Source: Sepiola atlantica (taxonomy: Eukaryota > Mollusca > Cephalopoda > Sepiida > Sepiolidae). Taken from it: a stretch of DNA of 64,000 nucleotides. The translations under genes were made by a program, and so were the position numbers. This document shows positions 1-10,149 of the stretch, piece by piece. Position 1 is the first letter of the stretch. The number at the start of each line of letters is the position of its first letter. The DNA is taken from assembly GCA_963556195.1 (NCBI GenBank), contig OY744519.1, positions 112,239,645-112,303,644 on the forward strand, in the 5' to 3' direction. Below the pieces are notes generated by a model that had not been told where the DNA came from, ran no database searches, and was given only the letters and a program-made list of their open reading frames with translations.

Positions 1-1020
1 GAACTGGGGAAAAGGTTTATTATCACCCCCCCCCCCCGCGCTACTCTCGCTCCCTCCCACGCAATTTATAATCAATCGGCATGCGAGCTGAAATCCCGAG
101 AGAGTAATATGTCAAGCTGACAGGAAATATATAAGTTTTCAATGTGTGACACACGCACGTGCACACGCGCGATCTCTGTCTCGTTCTGCCCCCGAAAAAA
201 TATCAGGCTTATTCACCTGACTCGAAGCATACATTAATGTGATATCTAAGAAACTGCGGTCATATATAATCGATATTTCACAGCAGGTAAAAGTCGTGCA
301 ACATTTTGTTTTAAAAAATCCCGGAAGCAAAACGTATCTTTAAATAAACAAGTGCTCGATTTTAATTTTAAGTTGTGTTTGTTTGTTTTTCGTTTATTTT
401 TTGGTGTTGTTTTTGTTTGTTTTCTCGTTATCAAAACTAAAATGCAATTGAATCAAGAGAAGTTAACTCATTTCAATCGAAAAGGTAACTATTTAAAATT
501 GGAAGACACAAAAAGAAGACTAGAATCTACTTGAAGGCCACCGGAAGCAGTCATTCAGCTCGTTGTTCAGAGTACTCTAATTACCAGAAATATATTTACA
601 ATTTCAATTACGATTTATTTATATTTCTAGAACGTTCTTATTAGCGAGAAATACGCCTAAATACATTTTGATCAGAGAAGCTTAGATTTGTTGTTATTGG
701 AATGACGATTAAGAAGATGGGGAAATGCGCCGGAAATATTAATCTCTATATTAATAACATCATGAGACAACTTTACACGTGCGTTTGCATGCATTTCTTG
801 TGTCAACGTAACTTTGATAATTACATTAATCGAATTATTTGTTATTTACTATGAATCGAATATTCATTGAAATAAGAAATGCAATGGCGTAAAATAAAAC
901 GAAATTTAAAATATCCTATTTAAAAATAATTTAGTTACGTGATTAAATCCATCATTTCCGTTTCTCCGTAAACAAGTCAACTATTTTAATCTTTTGTTAA
1001 TAATTCAAAAAAGAACCAAT
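1..1020. other. AT-rich intergenic, no gene seen
   Basis: A C-homopolymer lies near 27-37. The rest is AT-rich sequence without long open frames or recognisable repeats. Short frames here have no family resemblance. Confidence 0.5.
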
Positions 1021-1021
1021 T

Positions 1022-1285
1022 ATTTCGTGTCTCTGGTCTATCCGTAAAAGAAAGCTTCTTGAAAAATAAAAGTCTGATACTCAACCAACTGCAAACTGCC
1101 AACTTCACCTCTTTCTCTCTGCACTTCACTCTGCTCACTGAGTAACACACGTCTTCAATCCAAAGAGTACAGTTCTTATACTGATCAATCCACCCCCTAT
1201 GCAAATTGACTCCCAACCAGCGCCATCTAGCGATTAGAGACTCCAAACAGCCAATTTGCAAAGAGGGGATAACTCAATTGGCGAC
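1022..1285 (-). repeat. LTR-like module, copy 1
   Basis: On the minus strand this segment matches the modules at about 1900-2150 and 5615-5860, including the shared blocks caagaagctttcttttacgg, ggtggattgatcagtataag and caaattggctgtt. With copy 3 it also shares the outer flank ggcgactaaaccaca, which copy 2 lacks. Its other edge, near 1022, comes earlier than in copies 2 and 3, which continue into the start of gag. I read it as the far LTR of a second, mostly deleted element, or as a solo LTR. Confidence 0.6.
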
Positions 1286-1304
1286 TAAACCACAACTTCT
1301 GAGG

Positions 1305-1850
1305 CAATATATGAGAAAAGCTAAATTGAAGAAGGAACAGAAATTGAAATAAATGAAGAAGCAATCAAGACGACCCTTAGAAAAAATGGCAAACTGGAAA
1401 GCACCAGGCCACGATTGAATACATGTATACTGGTTTAAAAAATTCATGACTTTACATGAAAGGTTAACCAGGAATCTATGAAAATGTAAACAAGAAACAG
1501 ATATACTAAACTTGATTACTAAAGGAATAACTACGTGAATACAAAAAGACACAGAGAAAAGAACAATTCCAAGAAACTACAGACCAATAACCTGCTTCGC
1601 AACCATGTGGAAAACCCTAATGAGAGAACAGATTTACCACTCCCTTAATAATCGTGGACTACTCTCCGAGAAATAGAAATGGGGCTGAAAAGTTAAAAGA
1701 GGGACACGTGACCTTTTATACATGGCTCAAAGGATCTTAAAGGAAATTAAAAAAACAAGCAAAAGAACATAGCCACGGCATCGATTGACTAAAAGAAAGC
1801 CTACGACAGAATTACCCAAGCATGGATCATTGAGTGCGTAAGGATGTACA
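1305..1850 (+). pseudogene. Non-LTR retrotransposon reverse transcriptase remnant
   Basis: Reading the plus strand across frames gives a decayed RT N-terminal half. Recognisable pieces are NWKAPGHD near 1397, RNYRPITCFATMWKTL near 1573-1618, then a LNNRGLLSEK-like stretch and an RGTRDLLYMAQRILKEIK-like stretch. These match the fingers and early palm of non-LTR retrotransposon RTs, where the canonical forms are WKAPGPD and YRPITCL. Many in-frame stops are present, so it cannot be functional. It sits between two copies of the LTR-like module, suggesting that it inserted into, or replaced, part of an LTR element. It resembles the clade whose C-terminus is seen near 47.7 kb (VIPIIVGALGTVMEK), but one parental element cannot be shown. 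Confidence 0.6.
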
Positions 1851-2150
1851 AAATATCTTAGAAAAAATGTCACTGCTTAATTTCACCTGTTTGCCGATTT
1901 TCGCCGAAATAGCTTCTGTCCTATCTGTAAAAGAAAGCTTCTTGAAAAATAAGGCTGATGCTCCACCAACTGCCAACTTTACCTCTTTCTCTCTGCACTT
2001 CACTCTGCTCACTGAGCAACACGCCTCTTCAATCCAAAGAGTACAGTTCTTATACTGATCAATCCACCCCCTATGCAAATTGACTCCTAACCAGTGCCAT
2101 CTAGCGGTTAGAGACTCCAAACAGCCAATTTGTAAAGGGGGGATATCTTC
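1850..2150 (-). repeat. LTR-like module, copy 2, running into a gag-start remnant
   Basis: It follows the integrase C-terminal region, as expected of a 3' LTR. Unlike a simple 3' LTR it continues, about 1850-1910, into sequence matching the first codons of gag (AISAKIGKQVKLSSDI here, AISAKMGERVILSRDI in the gag-proximal copy). Copy 2 therefore resembles the LTR plus leader plus gag start of a further element. Confidence 0.6.
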
Positions 2151-2164
2151 AAGATCTATAATTG

Positions 2165-3143
2165 GTTTCATAATCCGCCATCCACATCGGCCATCTTTGT
2201 TCGGGTTGCGACCTTCATACGGGTTCTTCTTGGGGGACTTCAACAACGTCTTCATCTAATGGTAAGGAAACTCTCCGTATATCTAATATGCAACGAGGCA
2301 CTCCGTTAACTGACATGTTGTTTTCAGATAGTATATCAGTTACTGTTCCTATTCCACAGCGGATTGTACATCTGACGTTGAGCGGTTTCACCCACACCTC
2401 CTCACCCACCGTGAATTTCGCTTGTCTCTGTTCCACTCTCTCCATCATTGCCAGTGGATGTCGCCATTCATACGTGAAGACAGATCAATGTGGCACTGAC
2501 GGTTCGTCTTGGCCAGCCTTCGGTGCCATGTTATACCAAAAGACTGCTTCTTGGGGCGAAATTTGGCTTCTTGCTGCCATAGCTTTTATAGTTCGGTGGT
2601 GTCTCTCTATGATTCCATTGTCGCTTGGGCGGGGCGCTGATCTAAAATATTGCCTAACACCTCACTTATCACATAGTTCTCTTAAGACCTCTGAGCGGAA
2701 GGACATCCCGTTGTCCATTAGGACCTCTTCTACTGCCTCCCTCTCCATAAACACCTCCTCAACAACTCTCTTTATCTCTTCTGCTGTTTCTGTTCTAATT
2801 TTTCGCCATATTGCTACTTTCCCAGGTCCACAGTCAATCACAGTTCATGGCTGTAATGTGTGATATCAATGGCCAGTCACCTCCAATTGTCTGTTACATA
2901 CAGTTCCTCTTTTTCATGCCTGGATGGCGCAGGGTCATTGGACTGACACTCCCTACAGTGTTTAACAAAAGCCTGAACATCTTCCATTACAATGTTTAGA
3001 TTCACTTTTCTAGCCAGATATAACGTCCTTTCCTTACTAAAATAATGCATATTATGCAGGTGCTTTATTTCATCTACTATACAGCACACCGGAGTCAAAT
3101 CTTTCTTCTCTCGTAGCCAAGCTTTCTTCACTCTAGTCAGCAC
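2165..3143 (-). pseudogene. Integrase of the LTR retrotransposon (broken)
   Basis: The N-terminal part (3143-2877) holds an H2C2-type zinc-binding segment, with histidines in IKHLHNMHYFS and cysteines in VKHCRECQSNDP. The catalytic core follows in a shifted frame between about 2860 and 2460. It shows IDCGPGKVAIWR (first acidic residue), VLMDNGMSFRSEV (second Asp) and NGIIERHHRTIKAM (catalytic Glu). A stop separates the second and third pieces. The C-terminal SH3-like region (2448-2215) includes AKFTVGEEVWVKP. All three catalytic acids can be found, so the decay is mostly stops and frameshifts. In the parental element this enzyme would insert the cDNA copy into the genome. Confidence 0.75.
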
Positions 3144-3246
3144 GTCTGCCTTGATTTTCTGTTATGGAACCAATGTGACGGTTACTTTCAGTTTGAATTC
3201 TCTGATCAAGTCTCCAAGTGCCCCGAGTCGACGCTTGATAAGCATC

Positions 3247-3560
3247 TCAGCTGGTTCTGATCTGTTTATCTCTCGACACTTCTGACTTAATCCACGATGC
3301 CACTATTGCCAAGTCCGTTCTAATGTCCACTGCTTGTAGACCCCATTTTAAAGCCAGGTTGATGCCCTTCATCGTGGCTTCCATCCCTGCAACATTGATG
3401 TAGGCGCTATCATTCTTCTTTCGTAGCCAGGCAGCATCTTCAACAGTTACACCTTCTATTTCTAACAATGCTCCTAATGCTAGGTTGCTAGCGTCGCTCC
3501 ATATCACTTCTTCCAGGCCTCTTTTTATGTGCCATTCTCCCTTTACAGGGTTCACCTTTT
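3247..3560 (-). pseudogene. RNase H domain of the LTR retrotransposon
   Basis: One open stretch carries the RNase H core: VIWSDASNLALGALLEI with the first catalytic Asp, the helix VAGMEATMKGINLALKWG with the catalytic Glu, and VDIRTDLAIVASWIKS with the third acidic position. The frame opens just downstream of the RT, in the usual gypsy-like order. RNase H removes the RNA strand of the RNA:DNA hybrid during reverse transcription. Sequence between this block and the integrase is out of frame. Confidence 0.7.
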
Positions 3561-3757
3561 TTTACTTCAGCGATCACTTCCTTTATCATGTGCAACACCT
3601 CTGGATCAATTTCATTTTCCTATCAGTCCATACCGGCCTTCCTTTTAATAAAGCTGCATGCAGTCCACATCCATCCAACTATGGGATGATGACCAACCAA
3701 CTTCCCGCACACCAAGAAATGTTCTCGTTTTGTTAGGCCGTCCGTGACTTCAGGGAT

Positions 3758-4423
3758 TTAATTCCCTCTTCCAAACATCAACTTTCCTGTCTTATTCCGC
3801 TGTAATTTGAATCCAAGAGCCATTCCATTTTCTAACGACTCTGATGGCTTAGCTGTCAGTCGATATGTTTTGACATGGTCTCTCACCTTTTCTGCAGTCA
3901 CCTCTGTCTCGTCAACCAGTACATCATCGATATAAAAACAGCTGGCTCTTTTCACTGCATCGTCTTTGGACAACACTGTCTTAAGCACTGCCGTCATGAT
4001 TTTCGGTGCAGAATTCAGTCCAAATCTTAGTCTGGTCAAGCAATAAATCTGACCTTTATATTCGATCAATTGATACTGCCACAGCTTCTTGTCAACATGG
4101 ATTTGAAGGTAGGCCGATTTTAACTCCACGATTTTGGTTACTCGCTCTCTTTTCCTCTACTCCCTCATGACCTCTTCACATACGTCGATTCCATCTTTAG
4201 TGTAGCAGGCCAGGTGCTTGTTCAACTCCCGGAAGTCCAATACTGGCCTGACTTTCTTCTTGGTAGGCTGAACCACTGCCACGAGTTGCAGAATTCCCTC
4301 AACCTTCCCTGACCATGGTATTAAAATTCTTTCATCGATCCACCTCTCAAGTTCCTTCTCAAACTGCGGTCTTATCTCTCCTCTTAGCGTGCTTTCGTAG
4401 CAGCTAACCCAATTTGTCAGCAC
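3758..4423 (-). pseudogene. Reverse transcriptase of the LTR retrotransposon (two frames)
   Basis: The N-terminal half (4423-4157) has the primer-grip-side motif VRPVLDFRELNKHL. The C-terminal half (4129-3758) has ELKSAYLQIHV (first Asp replaced by Glu relative to the usual DLKxAYxQI), TRLRFGLNSAPKIMTAVL and the active-site block FYIDDVLVDE (YIDD, in the YxDD class). A short out-of-frame gap around 4130-4157 separates the halves. The Glu for Asp and the frame break argue that this copy is inactive. Confidence 0.8.
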
Positions 4424-4721
4424 AGGTAGTCCTGCAGTCCATTGCCACTTTACTGTCCACTTGTCACCATCAAAATGGGCTCGAAAGTCCTCATCCTCAA
4501 TTTGACATGGCCTGGGTTTTTGTCAGCTGGATGTGATTATTACTGTTTGCGCGTCTTGATATTCTAGTTTCATACTGCTTGCCAAATTTCACCTCACCCT
4601 TAGCAATTGTAACAGCCCAGTATCACATCAATTCCCCCAACGAGCGTATCCAGCACAATTACTCATAGTCATAGCGGTATATTTCTTACTATAATCTCGG
4701 CATCAGTCTCTCCACAACACT

Positions 4722-4943
4722 TCATCTCTCTGCCATCCACCGCTCTAATATTGCTGGCTCCATTCCAAAAGTTGTCGTAACAAGTGTAGTTGTACAGCCG
4801 GTATCAACAAGGGCTCTCGCCCTTTTTCCGTTAACAGTAACAACTATCTGTGGCAGTAAACTCTCACATGCCTTTTCAGAAGTAAAGGGGCGACTACTGG
4901 TGCAATAGCACCCCTTTACTCGTTTCTCTGAAGGGAATGGCAA
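4722..4943 (-). pseudogene. Aspartic protease of the LTR retrotransposon
   Basis: The open stretch contains VTVNGKRARALVDTGCTTTL. The VDTGC block is the retropepsin active-site form (D-T/S-G), preceded by the expected hydrophobic strand. It lies between the zinc-knuckle remnant and the RT, as in gypsy-like polyproteins. The domain is short because frames shift on either side. Its role in the parental element is processing the Gag-Pol polyprotein. Confidence 0.7.
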
Positions 4944-4944
4944 T

Positions 4945-5070
4945 TCTTACTAATGTGCCCAACCTGGCCACACCAAAAACAGATAACACCCGGTCTTGGT
5001 TCACTACAGTCTCTCATCAGGTGGGACCTCTGATATCTAAAGCATTTTCCAATAAATGTACGTCTCCTCA
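4945..5070 (-). pseudogene. Degenerate CCHC zinc knuckles (nucleocapsid)
   Basis: Between gag and protease the minus strand reads CFRYQRSHLMRDC, a CCHC knuckle with the second Cys changed to Tyr. A second knuckle follows, CFGVARLG then GHISKNC after a one-base shift, again with one Cys lost. Such knuckles bind genomic RNA. Confidence 0.55.
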
Positions 5071-5074
5071 CTAT

Positions 5075-5611
5075 CTACTCTTCTTCACCAGGCTTGTTTG
5101 CAGTAGAGTTTGCAATTGCCTCCAGTTCACTAGGACGTTTCGCCAGCACACTGGCATGCCTCAATATCTTCTCTACCTCCATGGTTTCAATGTCAATCAT
5201 TCGTTGTAGTTCCATTGAGATGCGGTCAGGAAAACCAGACACGAAAATCATTTTAACCGTCTTCTCAAGACTTCGTCCCGTGTATCCGGCCAATCCTGCT
5301 AGTCGCCTTATTTCTTCTACATAGACGTCCACCGATCCTCCGGTCCAGGTTACTCTACTAAGCTTGTTATAAGCCGAAAATGCTGTCTTCAATCTTGTTT
5401 CAATCCTATTGGCATCTGCCTGGTTCGCTTCTCCCATTTTTAAATAGACTGCTAGTGCATTCCCATCCAAATACATTGGGATCAATGTCACTACGTTATC
5501 AATCTGTTGCAGCTTTGCAACCAGCTTTATCTTATTAAGCCACGCGACCACATCGCCTTCTCCTTTAAACGGCCTCAAAATGTCACGGCTTAATATCACT
5601 CGTTCGCCCAT
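5075..5611 (-). CDS. Gag-like protein of the LTR retrotransposon (intact stretch)
   Basis: From the ATG at 5611 the minus strand is open for about 178 codons. It begins MGERVILSRDILRPFKGEGD. A capsid-type helical region follows, including VVAWLNKIKLVAKLQQID and SGFPDRISMELQRM. This layout is typical of gypsy-like Gag: a short N-terminus, a Trp-containing first helix and a GFP-like turn. The same frame stays open upstream to 5824 through the LTR-like module, but I take 5611 as the start because the homologous gag start recurs beside LTR copy 2. The stop at 5075 precedes the zinc-knuckle remnant, so Gag is truncated relative to a full polyprotein. The protein would form the particle that packages element RNA. 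Confidence 0.65.
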   Translation of the reverse strand: MGERVILSRDILRPFKGEGDVVAWLNKIKLVAKLQQIDNVVTLIPMYLDGNALAVYLKMGEANQADANRIETRLKTAFSAYNKLSRVTWTGGSVDVYVEEIRRLAGLAGYTGRSLEKTVKMIFVSGFPDRISMELQRMIDIETMEVEKILRHASVLAKRPSELEAIANSTANKPGEEE

Positions 5612-5862
5612 TTTCGCCGAAATAGCTTCTGGTCTATCCGTAAAAGAAAGCTTCTTGAAAAATAAAATTCTGATGCTCCACCAACTGCCAACCTCACTTC
5701 TTTCTCTCTGCACTTCACTCTGTTCACTGAGCAACAACACGTCTTCAAGAGTAGAGTTCTTATACTGATCAATCCACCCCCTATGCAAATTAGCGGTTAG
5801 AGACTCGAAACAGCCAATTTGCAAAGGGGGGATAACTCAATTGGCGACTAAATCACAGTGCC
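5612..5862 (-). repeat. LTR-like module, copy 3 (5' side of the element)
   Basis: This is the upstream module for the gag-pol remnant. It shares most of its length with copies 1 and 2. A short internal deletion removes the gccatctag-containing segment present in the other copies. Its outer edge ends in ggcgactaaatcaca, nearly identical to copy 1. Confidence 0.6.
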
Positions 5863-6255
5863 TCTTCGAAATTAAAAAGAATTTGTAAACATTTAAACTG
5901 TCAAAAAGAAGTTAATTTCTGGCTTTAAGATTCTTAGCAAATCCCTATGTGTAAAAAAATATTCAAAGTTTTAGAAGCTATTTACATCAATAATTTTATT
6001 CAAAAAATAAAAAATAAAACATTACGTTAAGAAAATTAAATATTGTTTAATAATAAATTTGTTTAATTAATTATTTAATGGCCAAACGGTACCATAATAA
6101 TTACATTTAACTTTCAAAATCTGATTCAAAACAAAATAATAATTAGGTAAAAAAAACGACAAAAAACGCTATAGTTAAAAAAACTGAAACAAAAAGTATT
6201 TATGAAAATTGCGTTTTAAAATTGTAATCAAATGAAAAGGTTTTTAAACTTCAAA
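5863..6255. other. AT-rich spacer
   Basis: No open frame or repeat was recognised. Confidence 0.5.
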
Positions 6256-6258
6256 GTG

Positions 6259-6600
6259 TTCTTGGCCTTTTGGCTAAGATCAAAGTGTAGTATCTGTTCC
6301 GATGGATACTGCACCCTGTAGACTGGTATTGTCTTGGCCTTCAGGGCTTGATTTACGCCGGTCTATGGGTATGTCCTGTGCAGTTCTAGGAGGTCCACCC
6401 TCCCGGGCTTCGCCTCCCCTCTTTGGGGAAGAGTAGGTTTGTTGCTTACTGCCTGAGGCGCCCCTACCGGCGAATGCCGACGGGGCTGCCCAGGCAATTT
6501 TTAAACCCCACTTTCCCGACCCGACCTTGGGTCACATCTTACTTATGGGAGTAAAATAAAAACTGGCCTTGTGCCGAACTCCTGGAGAGGAGTAAATCAG
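6259..6600 (+). repeat. U2-snRNA-headed SINE, full-length copy
   Basis: The head reads cttggccttttggctaagat followed by caaagtgtagtatctgttc, which matches the 5' end of U2 snRNA (CTCGGCCTTTTGGCTAAGAT, CAAGTGTAGTATCTGTTC) with one substitution and one inserted A. The body that follows is unrelated to U2 and is shared with copies at 57.0-58.0, 58.8, 63.4 and 41.7 kb. The tail ends ggccttgtgcc, then cctggagaggagtaaat. No U2 Sm-site region is present, so this is a retroposed chimeric element and not a U2 gene. The U2 segment includes GTAGTA, the branch-site recognition sequence of U2. Confidence 0.85.
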
Positions 6601-6604
6601 TACT

Positions 6605-7285
6605 CCTTTGGCAAATACGTGACGACGATGAGGGCCCGTACGCCTACACGTATTCAAAATGCCTGAAGTAACAAACATATTCATTAATTAACTAAGCCGA
6701 AAACCAGTTCACTCTAAAAAAAACTTAGGTGACTAAAATAGAAATTAACCTGTAAGGATTTGGGTTTAAAAGTTTGGAAAGTCTTATTTTATTAGATGTG
6801 TTTTACTAATAGTACTTCTAATTTCTTACCTTTCATTAGAAGCCGATAATAATTTTAATTTATTTATGTTCCTAACAATTAATAACACATGGATTTCTTT
6901 TAAATATCTTAATATATAAAGCTGTCTTAAAAGACATAAAGTGTCATCAAAGTTCGTTTGTTAACGTTTTTAATGAACCATTTGTTAGAATAAGAAAAAT
7001 ATAGTATCCGTTAATGTTTTTCTGTCAATCTTCTATTCTTGTAATCAAATGCAAAGCTGTTTTTTCTGAGTTTTTATCTTATTTTACTACTATATTTTTA
7101 AATTCCAATCTTTCACGGGAAGTCGATAATAAATTTAATTTATTTAGTTTTGTCATTTGTGTTTTGTTCTTATTAAACAAAATCAACGAATTGACCTCTC
7201 ACCGTAACTTTATCTTACAGACATTTTTAGAAAGAGCTTTTCCCTCCATTATAATGACGCTTCAGGTACACGTGACACACGTTTG
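6605..7285. other. AT-rich, no gene seen
   Basis: No recognisable feature apart from short A/T-rich frames. Confidence 0.45.
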
Positions 7286-7299
7286 GAAATTATTCAAAT

Positions 7300-8570
7300 T
7301 CTAAATGTCCTTGTTTTGTATTATTTGGATTATTCGCAATATATTCTCATCTTGAATGTTATTCTCACAACGGTTCAGCAGATACGTTTTGTCAAACTCG
7401 GGAATCTTTATGCCGAACCCGGGAATCTATACAGAATTTCGAACACTGAACCCTTTATTTATACCACGGAGTAGATCTTTCTTCGTCCCTCAACCATGGT
7501 AGAAGTAAATATTTTTAAAATGCTATTCTTAGTGTCGCATGTAGTGGAAATTGAACCATCAATCTCCAAAGACTCTCATTTAGAACTGATTATTAATTAA
7601 CAAGTTTAACTTGTGTTTCTGAATTTCTGACATAAGGATTGATAATTTAAATAATTTGGGTTATTCGATCTACTGTTCTCATCTTGAGTGTTATTCTCAC
7701 AATATTTCGACTGCTGTAACCTTCGGCCTTCTTCATGTATATCTTTTCGAACTCGGGAATATTTCTGTCAAACTCGGGAATCTGAACAGAATTTCGAACG
7801 GTACTCTTTATTTAATCCACAGAGGTAGTATGCTCTCGTTCCATCAGCCATTGCTGGGAGAAGTCTTCAGAAATTCGCAATTCTTCGTGGCGCAGTGGAT
7901 ATAGTACTAAGTAATATTCAGTTCTAAGTGATAGTTATCTGAAGGTTGAAATTCCAATCCTTGGTGCGGGCGATACGAAGATTTGCTAATTACTGAAGAC
8001 TTCTCCCAGTCATGCCTGACGGAACGAGAGCATGCTAACCCCGTGGATTAAATAAAGGGTTTCGTTCGAAATTCCGTCCAGATTCCCGAGTTGGACAGAA
8101 ATATACCCGAGTTCGAAAAGCGACACGTGAAGAAGGCCAGAGTTACAGCGGCAGAAACGTTGTTAGAATAACACTCAAGATGAGAACAATAGTCCGAATA
8201 ACCCAAATTATACAAACAGTTAACTTGTTCGTGTGGACAATTCTAGTATAAATCTTTAGATCTTTAAACCTAATCTTATGTTAGGTTTCTGGAGATTGAA
8301 GGTTCAATCCTCATAACAGGTGATGCTAACTCAGAATAAAATGGAAAATATTTACTTGACTTCTACCTTGTCATGATTAAGTGAATGAGAACAATCTACC
8401 CCCGTGGATTTAATAAATGGTTCAGTTCGAAAATCCTTAAAGATTCCCAAGTTCGGGCAGACGCCCTGAAGAAGGTTGAAAGTTACATCGGCCGAAACGT
8501 TTTGTGAATAACATTCAAAATGAGAATTGTAGTCGGAGCAATCCAAATAATACAAATTATCAATCCTTAT
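7300..8570. repeat. Nested inverted-repeat element with a tRNA-like centre
   Basis: An inner arm at about 7650-7885 (tgttctcatcttgagtgtta, then actcgggaatatttctgtc) recurs inverted at about 7976-8205 (aacactcaagatgagaaca, cagaaatatacccgagttcg). An outer pair at about 7310-7520 and 8300-8565 is a more diverged copy of the same family. A related shorter palindrome lies at 16.5-16.8 kb. The family shows no coding capacity. I read it as a foldback or MITE-like element inserted into a diverged copy of itself. Confidence 0.65.
7884..7980 (+). repeat. tRNA-like sequence (SINE head type)
   Basis: It contains tggcgcagtgg, which fits the pol III A-box, and ggttgaaattcc at B-box distance, which is close to GGTTCGANTCC. 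It is bracketed by cttcgt and the complementary acgaag. It lies exactly in the centre of the inverted repeat. It is a derived tRNA-like fragment rather than a tRNA gene, since I cannot fold a full cloverleaf. Confidence 0.5.
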
Positions 8571-8574
8571 CTAA

Positions 8575-9020
8575 AAACTTCCGAAATATCTTCAAATATC
8601 TGCAATGTTTTCAAATGGCAGAGTTCTTATTATCACACTACTGAAAATACACAAGATTAGCTGCATCAAAATGGGATTTAAAAACTTGTGTGACCTACTC
8701 AGTCGCCAGATATGGACATTAATTAACTCCTTTTGGCTATATTAGACCGAAACGTTTGACAAAAAAAAAAACACATCCTCAAATGTAAGAACTTTTAAGA
8801 TTGTCTGCTTGAAATGTGTGAAGAAATTCTTCAAGATAATACTAGTGAATTCATCACCAGCATCCTTAAAAGGGTCCTTGCATTAATAAATACAAACGGA
8901 ATGTTAACTAAGCATTAGTACATACGTATTCGTACTTTATTGCAATACTTTCATTAAATAATTAATATTCTAAATAAACATCTAAGTTTATATGGGGGTC
9001 TATTTCTGTTATATCTGTAT
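8575..9020. other. AT-rich, no gene seen
   Basis: A short A-homopolymer lies near 8760. No repeat or coding region was recognised. Confidence 0.4.
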
Positions 9021-9024
9021 CTTT

Positions 9025-9495
9025 ATAAAATTAGGTATGTTTATAGGTTTATAGATTTTCATGTACGGGATTCACTCCTAAACTACTTAATTGATCATTA
9101 GGAAATTTAGAACACCACTGCTAGGCGTACGGGGTCAAAGTGTGGACTATATTTAGTTTAATTTTGTTTTATGCAAGTTAGGGGAGCACTTTGTGAAAAT
9201 TCAGATAACTAAATTTTTTGTGAAATTTTAACAATAGACATCAATTAATAACTATTCCACGAACTTCAGCTTCTTTGGAGAAATATTTTAATGAGTTTTA
9301 AGGGGACATAAAATTCAAATATATCAGATTTGCATTGAATTTTATGCCTAATTATTAGACACCAATCAAGCAAGATTTCCTGAATTTCAATTTCTTCTAA
9401 AGATCCCTTAAGCTAAACCTTAATTTTGAGACATTTTCTAGAATCAAAATAATGTCATGGATTTTGATTAAAATTAGAATAAGGATTCTAGACAT
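9025..9495 (-). repeat. Dispersed repeat family A, copy 1
   Basis: On the minus strand this matches the copies at 12.67-13.20 kb and 39.57-40.10 kb. Shared blocks include ttgatcattag/ctaatgatca-type sequence near one end, gtggactatatttagtt, ttgtgaaattttaacaatag and tggattttgattaaaattag. It is non-coding, with no clear terminal inverted repeats. Confidence 0.6.
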
Positions 9496-10010
9496 AATTA
9501 TTTCATATAGTAGAGTAATAAAATTCGTTGTGGTGATATTATCATTTTTCTTTTCCGAAAGAGAAAATCTTTTGTCGGGGATGCTACTTGCTGTGATACA
9601 TCATCATCTACAAGTATTTTATTCATTCGTTTACAAAGGAACGGTTTCTCGGGGGGGGGGGGGGAGCGTTTATTCCTAAAATACGAAGTTTTAGAGAAAA
9701 AAAATAATTTCGTCACTGCAGGAAACCGTAATCATGAGAGTTGGCCTCTCATTTGTTTTGGTGGCTTTTCTAACATCACAGCGAAAATCACAACCAAGCT
9801 TCCTCCTAAATTCTCACTGCATCTCTGCTCGCTTTGCGTTGTCATGGTAACATGTTGGCTACATCACCAACAGATCAACACGGCGACTTTGTTCTATTGA
9901 AAACGGCGTTATATGCTACACATAATTCGATGCGATTAAGTGTAACTTCTGATTTTATCTCTTATCCTAATTCTCCTTCCTCTCCCCCTCCCTCTCTCTT
10001 CTTATATATA
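9496..10010. other. No gene seen; G-homopolymer
   Basis: A run of about 13 G residues lies near 9651-9664. The rest shows no recognisable feature. Confidence 0.4.
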
Positions 10011-10040
10011 CTAGCTGACCCGACCGGCGTTGCGCGGGAG
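10011..10040 (-). mobile_element. Helitron-like 3' terminus
   Basis: Read on the minus strand, the segment is CCCG-rich (cgcaacgccggtcggg) and ends tcagCTAG followed by T. Helitrons characteristically end in CTRR, preceded by a GC-rich hairpin, and insert between A and T. The opposite TC terminus was not found, so only the end is called. Confidence 0.4.
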
Positions 10041-10149
10041 TATTTGCACTTTCATTTTATGCAGACCTCACAATATTACTATAAAGCGCCAACGGATAAA
10101 TACAAAATAAATCAAATTGAAAAAATAATTAAGATATTGAAGCTGTAGA

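Larger units (their letters stand above)
1850..5862 (-). mobile_element. Degenerate LTR retrotransposon, Ty3/gypsy-like
   Basis: On the minus strand, from right to left, there is an LTR-like module, gag, degenerate zinc knuckles, an aspartic protease, reverse transcriptase, RNase H, integrase and a second module. The order protease-RT-RNaseH-integrase is that of Ty3/gypsy and BEL/Pao elements and not of Ty1/copia. The RT and gag resemble a gypsy-like lineage I recall from molluscs and worms; the clade is not settled. Frameshifts and stops separate almost every domain. No good primer-binding site or purine tract could be placed, so the LTR borders are approximate. Copies 2 and 3 of the module both run into a gag-start sequence, so copy 2 may be shared with a second element. 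Confidence 0.75.
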
